From NCBI GenBank assembly GCA_900753135.1, contig CAADXZ010000231.1:1-11703 (forward strand): a DNA stretch of 11,703 bases, in the 5' to 3' direction. Both the position numbers and the translations under genes were made by a program. Position 1 is the first letter of the stretch. Each line of letters starts with the position of its first letter. Shown here one piece after another: positions 6,303 to 11,703 of the stretch. The notes beneath the pieces were generated by a model. The model worked only from the letters and a program-made list of their open reading frames with translations, ran no database searches and had not been told where the DNA came from. The stretch is from Clostridia bacterium (GTDB lineage Bacteria; Bacillota; Clostridia; TANB77; UBA1234).

Positions 6303-6339
6303 AAAAGAGACAGAAACTTTAAAATTTTCTATCTCTTTT
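6303..6339. terminator. Bidirectional terminator between the two orphan genes
   Basis: AAAAGAGA-C-AGAAA (6303-6316) pairs with TTTCT-A-TCTCTTTT (6326-6339) with a single C/A mismatch and a 9-nt loop. T-rich DNA follows on both strands. It lies 4 nt from the stop of the minus-strand gene and 68 nt after the plus-strand gene. It is also the first clear terminator met by any transcript reading through clpC. Confidence 0.75.
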
Positions 6340-6343
6340 TATT

Positions 6344-7048
6344 TTATCTCTTTCCAAAAGCACTTTTTAAAGCACCTTTGATATCTATCTCTTTTAATAA
6401 TATTTCTTTTAAATTTATTTCTTTATACAAGACACTTTTCCATTTTGATGGAGAAGCAACCAATGACAATTCTTTAGGAACCGTCGCAAACGAGATTATC
6501 TGTGATTCTTTAGTATTTTTTAACACATCAGACATCATGTATATCTCTTTTTTTAAAGTTTGGCTGTCATTTGTCTTTTTTTCACTAGCCTCACCCCAAG
6601 ATGGAGAGTTAGCATAAATGTTATTAACAATGTTGCATGGTCTAGTAAGTGGATTATCTACATTTTCACGCCCCTGTTTTTCAAACGCAATTCCATGAAC
6701 TGGCGTTAAATACGAGCTAGAATAATTATAAATCTTATTGTTAAGATTAACACTATCTTTATTCACTAATGGTCTAAAAAGCCCATCTGTTTTAAAAGAT
6801 GATGTTGCATTTTTCTCATCAAGTTTTATATCGTCTATCGAAATCGTAGAATTAAATACTGTATCACTAAATGCAATATTGCCAGATGATTTTGACATAC
6901 TTTCAAAAGAAACTTTACTCATTTTACTATCACTATCTATTCTAGCTTTTGTTTTGCTTGAAATCAATGGATTATTATAAAATGTATTAGTTTCAATCTC
7001 TTTATTCAATTCTTTTATAAGATTTTGTTTATCTGCATCAGTGAACAA
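6344..7048 (-). CDS. Unrecognised 234-residue hydrophilic protein downstream of clpC
   Basis: I cannot assign a family. The protein is rich in Ser, Asn and Lys, has a single cysteine (Cys138), no signal peptide and no membrane segment. Long stretches (about 30-110) look poorly ordered. A more conserved-looking middle reads YLTPVHGIAFEKQGRENVDNP (in part, 113-133) and PCNIVNNIYANSPSWGEAS (137-155). The C-terminus has three pentads, INLKE-ILLKE-IDIKG (211-225), reminiscent of a very short pentapeptide-repeat run, then ALKSAFGKR. The start is TTG at 7048: a stop codon lies just upstream in frame, and AAAGGGGTGA (7055-7064) is 6 nt before it. The gene has its own promoter, so it can be made independently of the ctsR operon, although readthrough from clpC is also possible. 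Confidence 0.7.
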   Translation of the reverse strand: MFTDADKQNLIKELNKEIETNTFYNNPLISSKTKARIDSDSKMSKVSFESMSKSSGNIAFSDTVFNSTISIDDIKLDEKNATSSFKTDGLFRPLVNKDSVNLNNKIYNYSSSYLTPVHGIAFEKQGRENVDNPLTRPCNIVNNIYANSPSWGEASEKKTNDSQTLKKEIYMMSDVLKNTKESQIISFATVPKELSLVASPSKWKSVLYKEINLKEILLKEIDIKGALKSAFGKR

Positions 7049-7082
7049 CTAAACTCACCCCTTTTATCTCTAGTACTATTTA

Positions 7083-7111
7083 ATTCTATTACTTAATCAA
7101 TATATTTACAA
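7083..7111 (-). promoter_or_regulatory. Promoter of the unrecognised gene after clpC
   Basis: On the minus strand TTGTAA (7106-7111), a 17-bp spacer and TAGAAT (7083-7088) precede the TTG start by 34 nt. The predicted start of transcription is near 7076. The -35 box is imperfect and adjoins a phased repeat array, which suggests help from an activator. Confidence 0.6.
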
Positions 7112-7149
7112 TTACATTCTTGTTACAAATGTATTACAAATATGTTACA
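7106..7149. repeat. Phased TTACA direct repeats upstream of the promoter
   Basis: TTACA occurs at 7112, 7123, 7134 and 7145, exactly 11 bp apart, plus a further copy at 7106 that forms the -35 box of the minus-strand promoter. On the transcribed strand these read TGTAA. Spacing of one helical turn just upstream of -35 (about -36 to -73) matches how OmpR/PhoB-type response regulators bind direct repeats; the consensus is somewhat like the PhoP box of Bacillus. The regulator is unknown. Confidence 0.5.
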
Positions 7150-7153
7150 TATA

Positions 7154-9580
7154 TTATTTCTTAACGCTTATCTTTACTTCATCATTTTGATAATCCATCA
7201 CAACTCTATCGCCGTCTTTAATTTTTCCGTCTAATAGATTTTCTGCAAGTTTGTCTTCAACAAGTGATTGAATAGCTCTTCTTAGTGGACGAGCACCATA
7301 TAAAGGATCAAAACCTTTTTTAGCGATATGTTTCTTCATATTTTCAGTTACATCAACCTTAATGTTTCTTTCAGCCAAACGACCCGTAGAAGCATTTAAC
7401 ATTAAATCAACAATCTTTTCAATCTCTTGCTTGTTTAATTGCTTGAATACTATTATTTCGTCTACCCTATTCAAGAACTCTGGTCTAAATTGTTTCTTTA
7501 ATTCTGACATAACTTCTTCTTTTATTTGTTCATAATTCTTATTGCTATCTTCTTTTCCATTGAAGCCAATAGACTTATGTTCTGTAATGCTTCTTGCACC
7601 AACATTAGATGTCATAATTATTACAGTATTTTTAAAGTCAACTGTTCTACCTTGAGAATCTGTAAGTCTGCCATCTTCTAAGATTTGAAGTAATATATTA
7701 AACACATCTGGATGTGCTTTTTCAATTTCATCAAACAATATAACAGCATAAGGTTTTCTTCTAACCTTTTCAGTTAATTGGCCGCCTTCTTCATATCCAA
7801 CATATCCTGGAGGTGAACCGATTAATTTGGCAACGGTATGTTTCTCCATATATTCAGACATATCAATTCTTATCATTGCATTTTCGTCACCAAATAAGCA
7901 TTCTGCAAGTGCTTTACATGTTTCTGTTTTACCAACACCTGTAGGTCCTAAAAAGATAAATGACCCAATAGGTCTCTTTGGATCTTTAAGACCAACTCTT
8001 CCTCTACGAATTGCTTTGCTAACAGCTGTAATAGCATCATCTTGACCAATAACTCTCTTATGAAGTTCCTCTTCAAGTTTTCTTAACTTCTCTGTTTCTG
8101 CCTCTGTCAACTTACTTACAGGTATGTTAGTCCATTTTGCTACAACTTCAGCAATATCATTTTCAGTAACAGATGTAGTCGCAATTTGATTTTTTTGCTC
8201 CCACTCTTGTTTTACCTTTTCTAATTTTTCTTTTTCTTTTTGTTCTTTATCTCTTAATTTAGCAGCTTTTTCAAAGTCTTGCTTATTAATTGCATCTTCT
8301 TTTTCTTTCACTAATTCATCAATCTTAGCCTCAATCTTTTTAACCTCTTTTGGAGCCGTTAAAGAAGCAAGTTTAACCTTTGAAGCAGCTTCATCCATTA
8401 AGTCTATTGCCTTATCTGGAAGATATCTATCATTAATATATCTTGAAGACAAATCAACAGCAGCTTTTACAGCTTCATCCGTTATCTTTACTTTATGATG
8501 TGCTTCATATTTATCTCTTATGCCCATAAGTATTTGAACAGTTTCATCATGAGTAGGTTCACCAACAATAACTGGTTGAAATCTTCTTTCCAACGCAGCA
8601 TCTTTTTCAATATACTTTCTGTATTCATTTAATGTTGTAGCACCAATAACCTGAATTTCTGCTCTTGCAAGCAAAGGCTTCAAAATATTAGCAGCATCTA
8701 TTGCACCTTCTGCGGCACCAGCACCAACTATTGTATGAATCTCATCTATAAACAATATAACATTTCCAGCTTTTTTGATTTCTTGCAAGCATTTCTTTAA
8801 TCTTTCTTCAAAATCTCCTCTGTACTTTGCACCTGCGACCATTGAAGAAACATCAAGTGTAACGACCCTTTTATTTTTTAGATTTTCAGGCACTTCTCCA
8901 TTAACAATCTTTTCAGCTAAACCTTCAACTACAGCTGTTTTACCAACACCTGGTTCACCAATCAAGCAAGGATTGTTTTTAGTTCTTCTACTCAAAATTT
9001 GTATGATTCTTTCAATTTCATTCGCTCTACCAATTATAGGATCAAGCTTTCCTTCAATAACTTCATTTGTTAAATCTTTACCAAATTGATTTAATGTTGG
9101 AGTTTGATTATTGTTTTGCTTCTTATAACCACCATTTGAACCAGTTTCATCTGATAACGTTTTTATTAAATCCGAAAATAACTTTTGAATATCAACTCCT
9201 AATTCAATAATTATTCTTGAAGCAACACTATCGCCTTCTTTCATAATACCAAGCAATAGATGCTCTGTTCCTATATAGTTGTTATTCAATCTTTTTGCTT
9301 CAAGGAAGCTAAGCTCAAAAACTCTTTTTGTTCTTGGTGTAAATCCCTCTGGAAGCTCATCTAAAGGAGTATCTCTTCCTATCAATTCTTCAATCAATTC
9401 AATAACTTTTTCTTCTGTAACACCTTGGTCCGTTAAAACTTTATATGCAAGACCTGAACCTTCTCTCAAAAGTCCACAAAGTAAATGTTCAGTTCCAACA
9501 TAATTATGACCAAGTTCTGCTGCAATCTCTTGCGAGTATGCAATTGCCTTTTCTGCTCTACTTGTAAATTTATACATCAT
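7154..9580 (-). CDS. clpC: ATP-dependent Clp protease ATPase subunit ClpC
   Basis: ClpC is a hexameric AAA+ unfoldase that feeds proteins, including arginine-phosphorylated ones, to ClpP. The 808-residue length is normal. The N-domain (about 1-145) has two Clp_N repeats, each marked by (Y)(V/I)GTEHLL (28-34 and 103-109). D1 has Walker A GEPGVGKT (208-215), pore loop KYRG (252-255), Walker B ILFIDE (275-280) and the LERRFQ arginine finger. The middle domain carries a UVR-like coiled coil (about 416-452). D2 has Walker A GPTGVGKT (545-552), pore loop GYVGY (592-596), Walker B VILFDE (613-618) and sensor GARPLRR (762-768). The ClpP-docking loop is Ile-Gly-Phe at 671-673. All key residues look intact. 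Two adjacent ATGs begin the gene after AGAGGTGAT. It is the last gene of the ctsR operon. Confidence 0.98.
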   Translation of the reverse strand: MMYKFTSRAEKAIAYSQEIAAELGHNYVGTEHLLCGLLREGSGLAYKVLTDQGVTEEKVIELIEELIGRDTPLDELPEGFTPRTKRVFELSFLEAKRLNNNYIGTEHLLLGIMKEGDSVASRIIIELGVDIQKLFSDLIKTLSDETGSNGGYKKQNNNQTPTLNQFGKDLTNEVIEGKLDPIIGRANEIERIIQILSRRTKNNPCLIGEPGVGKTAVVEGLAEKIVNGEVPENLKNKRVVTLDVSSMVAGAKYRGDFEERLKKCLQEIKKAGNVILFIDEIHTIVGAGAAEGAIDAANILKPLLARAEIQVIGATTLNEYRKYIEKDAALERRFQPVIVGEPTHDETVQILMGIRDKYEAHHKVKITDEAVKAAVDLSSRYINDRYLPDKAIDLMDEAASKVKLASLTAPKEVKKIEAKIDELVKEKEDAINKQDFEKAAKLRDKEQKEKEKLEKVKQEWEQKNQIATTSVTENDIAEVVAKWTNIPVSKLTEAETEKLRKLEEELHKRVIGQDDAITAVSKAIRRGRVGLKDPKRPIGSFIFLGPTGVGKTETCKALAECLFGDENAMIRIDMSEYMEKHTVAKLIGSPPGYVGYEEGGQLTEKVRRKPYAVILFDEIEKAHPDVFNILLQILEDGRLTDSQGRTVDFKNTVIIMTSNVGARSITEHKSIGFNGKEDSNKNYEQIKEEVMSELKKQFRPEFLNRVDEIIVFKQLNKQEIEKIVDLMLNASTGRLAERNIKVDVTENMKKHIAKKGFDPLYGARPLRRAIQSLVEDKLAENLLDGKIKDGDRVVMDYQNDEVKISVKK

Positions 9581-9622
9581 ACTTTATCACCTCTTATTAA
9601 CTAATTCTGTTTTCTTACTACA

Positions 9623-10624
9623 TTACTTATTAACAATCATCTTTATAATATCTGCTCTTTTCTCATCTCTTTCTTTAGGACCTAGAATTTCTTTACAACA
9701 TTTTTGAAGAGTTGCTGGTTTAGTAGCAATAGATATTTCATTAACCTTTCTTGAATCTATTTCTTTAATTATTCCCAAATCAACTCCTAACTTAACCATA
9801 GACACTAACTTTGCACATTCATCATAACTTAATTTTCGTGCAGAAGTTAATATACCGTAGTCTCTACAAACTCTATCTTCAAAATCTATTCCTCTTGTCA
9901 TTAAGTATTCTCTTGCATTTCTTTCTTGTTCAATAATTTTATTAACAATAGATTTTACACTACTAATTATTTCCTGATTTGTAACTCCTAAACTTACTTT
10001 ATTAGAAACTTGATACATATCACCTATTGCTTCAGTTCCCTCTCCATAAACACCACGAACATCAAGATTAACCTTATTTACAACATCAAGTACTCTACCA
10101 ATTCTTCCGGTGATTCTTAAAGCTGGTAAATGTAGCATAACAGATGCTCTTAATCCTGTGCCTACATTAGTTGGGCATGTTGTCAAATATCCATACAAAT
10201 CGCTATATGCATATTCAACCTTTTCGGCAATTTTATTATCTATATCTTCCGCAGTTTTAAGTGTTTTTTCAAGCTCTAAACCAGGATTCATAGCTTGAAT
10301 TCTAACATGATCTTCCTCATTTATCATGACACAAACATCCTCATCAGCATTAAGTAAAATGCCTGCTGATTCTACATTCAAAATATCTCTGCTAATAACA
10401 TGTTTTTCTACCAAGCTGTTTTGCATAAGTTCATCCAAATCGCTAAGTCTTATAAACTTTAATTCAGGAACAACATTATTGTTTTTAAAGATATCTAAAA
10501 CTTTTTCCTTATCTTCATTCGTTGCTATACTATTAAATTTGTGACCAGAAATATTTCTAGCAAATCTAATTCGCGTACTAACAACAACATCAGATTCAGG
10601 TCCGTTTTCAAAATACCAACTCAT
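9623..10624 (-). CDS. mcsB: Protein arginine kinase McsB
   Basis: McsB phosphorylates arginines on CtsR and damaged proteins, creating a degradation tag for ClpC-ClpP. The 333-residue protein carries the phosphagen-kinase catalytic fold. The N-terminal nucleotide motif is STRIR (16-20), the catalytic acidic loop NEEDH is at 102-106, the CPTNVGTGLRASVM loop with Cys150 is at 150-163, and the RGVYGEGTEA loop is at 190-199. Near the C-terminus RDEKRA (319-324) fits the RDxxRA phosphoarginine-binding motif known from Bacillus McsB. An in-frame GTG at 10633 would add three residues, but it belongs to the AGAGGTGA ribosome site, and the family starts at MSWYFENGPESD. The ATG at 10624 lies 1 nt after the mcsA stop, so translation is tightly coupled. 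Confidence 0.97.
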   Translation of the reverse strand: MSWYFENGPESDVVVSTRIRFARNISGHKFNSIATNEDKEKVLDIFKNNNVVPELKFIRLSDLDELMQNSLVEKHVISRDILNVESAGILLNADEDVCVMINEEDHVRIQAMNPGLELEKTLKTAEDIDNKIAEKVEYAYSDLYGYLTTCPTNVGTGLRASVMLHLPALRITGRIGRVLDVVNKVNLDVRGVYGEGTEAIGDMYQVSNKVSLGVTNQEIISSVKSIVNKIIEQERNAREYLMTRGIDFEDRVCRDYGILTSARKLSYDECAKLVSMVKLGVDLGIIKEIDSRKVNEISIATKPATLQKCCKEILGPKERDEKRADIIKMIVNK

Positions 10625-10625
10625 A

Positions 10626-11162
10626 CTATTCACCTCTTTCTCTATTATTTAAACTTTTTTCAAGTTTTTTTATTTTATCACGAAGAATAGCAGCTTGTTC
10701 ATAATCTTCACACTTAATACAATTATTAAGTTTTTCTTTTAATTCTTCTATTTCTTCCTTTACAGTTTTCTTTTTATCTTTTACCTTTGTTGCCACTCCT
10801 TTTGGTCTATCATCATCCTCTATATGTCTATTGCTTCCATGAAGTTTTTTTATGACATTGTCAAGACGTCTGTTGAATACTCTATAACAATTTTCACATC
10901 CTAACATACCATTTTTAGCAAAATCATCATATCTCATACCGCAAGCATCACATACTAGACCATCAGAAATTTCAAAAGGTTTTATTAATGTAGGCTCTGC
11001 AAAGAAAGATGAGAAAATATCATCGAACCCAAATTTAAAATTCATATTTAATTTCATCTTGTTTGCACACCTATCACACAAATACATCTCTTCTTTATTT
11101 CCATTAACTATCTGTGTGTATCTTACATTAGCTTCATTTTCTCCACAATTTTGGCACTTCAT
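10626..11162 (-). CDS. mcsA: McsA, zinc-binding activator of McsB
   Basis: McsA activates the arginine kinase McsB and links it to CtsR and ClpC. The 178-residue product contains four CXXC pairs in two zinc modules: Cys3/Cys6 with Cys29/Cys32, and Cys71/Cys74 with Cys89/Cys92. The C-terminal part (about 136-172) is a UVR motif, EEIEELKEKLNNCIKCEDYE then QAAILRDKIKKLE, the same type found in the ClpC middle domain. An in-frame GTG at 11171 lies in the AAGGAGTGA ribosome site; the ATG at 11162 gives the family start MKCQNC. It follows ctsR after 54 nt, without a clear promoter in between, and is coupled to mcsB by a 1-nt gap. Confidence 0.96.
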   Translation of the reverse strand: MKCQNCGENEANVRYTQIVNGNKEEMYLCDRCANKMKLNMNFKFGFDDIFSSFFAEPTLIKPFEISDGLVCDACGMRYDDFAKNGMLGCENCYRVFNRRLDNVIKKLHGSNRHIEDDDRPKGVATKVKDKKKTVKEEIEELKEKLNNCIKCEDYEQAAILRDKIKKLEKSLNNRERGE

Positions 11163-11216
11163 AAAAATCACTCCTTATTATATTTATATTTTCAAAAAGT
11201 CTCTACCATTCAAATC

Positions 11217-11660
11217 TTATAACAAATTTATAATCACATTTTTAAATATTCTAGTTCTAACTTCATCTCTAAGCTCTACTGGCAATCCAAGAACTTTATC
11301 ATTTGAAATAATTTTTAATAATTTAGCTGTATTTTTATCTATAATTTTATAATCAAACATATTATTAATAATTATTTCCGCATCTTGTTGAGTTAAACTT
11401 TTGTTTAATGAATTTATTAAGTGTGTTATATAATTATCTTTCGAAATATCAACTCTTTTAATTTTAATATTGCCTCCACCGCCTCTTTTGCTTTCCACAT
11501 AGTAACCTCTTTCTGGGCTAAATCTAGTACTTATAACATAATTTATTTGTGAGGGCACACAATTAAAATATTGTGCAAGATCATTTCTACCAAACTCCAC
11601 AAAATCATCATCTTTAAACATTTCCTTTATATATTCTTCTATAAGTTCTGACAATCTCAT
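11217..11660 (-). CDS. ctsR: Class III heat-shock repressor CtsR
   Basis: CtsR is a dimeric winged-helix repressor of clp genes. The 147-residue product shows an N-terminal helix-turn-helix (about 20-45, ending VPSQINYVISTRF) and the wing SKRGGGGNIKIKRV, where Arg59 with Gly60-63 corresponds to the glycine-rich loop that acts as heat sensor in Bacillus. The C-terminal helical domain (about 76-147) includes LTQQDAEIIINNM and ends with the conserved VELRDEVRTRIFKNVI region. The McsB arginine-kinase pair encoded next door is known to inactivate it in related species. ATG at 11660 has GAGGTGATG just upstream. Its own operator lies 23 nt before the start, so the operon is self-repressed. Confidence 0.97.
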   Translation of the reverse strand: MRLSELIEEYIKEMFKDDDFVEFGRNDLAQYFNCVPSQINYVISTRFSPERGYYVESKRGGGGNIKIKRVDISKDNYITHLINSLNKSLTQQDAEIIINNMFDYKIIDKNTAKLLKIISNDKVLGLPVELRDEVRTRIFKNVIINLL

Positions 11661-11683
11661 TTCATCACCTCATTTTGTTTTAC

Positions 11684-11700
11684 TTTGACTTTCTTTGACC
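11684..11700 (-). promoter_or_regulatory. CtsR operator (heptad direct repeat)
   Basis: Read on the minus strand: GGTCAAA-GAA-AGTCAAA, a full match to the CtsR box (two RGTCAAA heptads, 3-bp spacer). It lies 23 nt upstream of the ctsR ATG. The promoter elements must overlap it or lie just past the right window edge, which is 3 bp away. Confidence 0.92.
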
Positions 11701-11703
11701 TTT

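Noticed and set aside
7106..7149. Phased repeats as a CRISPR array or plasmid iterons
   Set aside because: Repeat units are only 5-6 bp with 5-bp spacers, with no cas, rep or partition gene nearby; a transcription-factor array fits better.
7049..7153. Intrinsic terminator directly after clpC
   Set aside because: No G/C-containing stem followed by a T run is present; the small ATGTAACAT palindrome is not a terminator.
7827..9503. Plus-strand open frames antisense to clpC
   Set aside because: Each lies entirely within conserved ClpC coding sequence and lacks a start signal; these are codon-bias shadows.
11163..11216. Internal promoter between ctsR and mcsA
   Set aside because: TTGAAT and TATAAA are present but 19 bp apart, with poor overall match; the 54-nt gap is more likely simple operon spacing.

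Overview
The window looks like chromosomal DNA from a low-GC, Gram-positive member of the Clostridia. The base composition is very AT-rich, Shine-Dalgarno sites are strong (AGGAGGTGA type), and the window carries both the ctsR-mcsA-mcsB-clpC stress operon and the ylxM-ffh-rpsP-khpA-rimM-trmD-rplS block in classic Firmicutes order. Genus cannot be fixed from this sequence. I see no RNA genes, insertion sequences, CRISPR arrays or phage genes, and no gene-free stretch longer than 300 bases.

Layout from left to right. Positions 1-883 hold three minus-strand genes: a truncated PAP2-type phosphatase, a PPC/DUF296 protein, and a 58-residue DUF6440-like protein. A good promoter at 925-953 sits in front of them. 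A secreted cell-wall protein (peptidoglycan-binding domain plus NlpC/P60-like Cys/His hydrolase) diverges from it on the plus strand at 1044-1892. It faces rplS across a shared bidirectional terminator at 1894-1930. Positions 1935-5737 are the seven-gene translation and protein-targeting operon on the minus strand, driven by a consensus-like promoter at 5765-5793. Diverging from ylxM is an orphan 116-residue plus-strand gene (5884-6234) whose centre resembles a single EF-hand calcium loop. It faces an unrecognised 234-residue minus-strand gene (6344-7048, TTG start) across a second bidirectional terminator. From 7154 to the right edge lies the clpC, mcsB, mcsA, ctsR operon, transcribed leftward, with a textbook CtsR heptad operator at 11684-11700.

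How they fit together. CtsR represses its own operon. McsA and McsB form the arginine-kinase module that inactivates CtsR and marks proteins for degradation, and ClpC unfolds marked proteins for ClpP. The second operon makes the SRP GTPase and its YlxM partner, two ribosomal proteins, the 30S maturation factor RimM, the tRNA m1G37 methylase TrmD and an RNA-binding KH protein. The core genes are ordinary.

The parts worth a second look are the non-core genes and their control DNA. The promoter of the unknown gene after clpC is preceded by four TTACA direct repeats in exact 11-bp phase, as expected for an OmpR/PhoB-type activator. The ylxM/orphan divergent region holds two perfect 7-bp-arm dyads, one on each promoter. 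Both flanking orphan proteins are unassigned. No complete new multi-gene system is evident.
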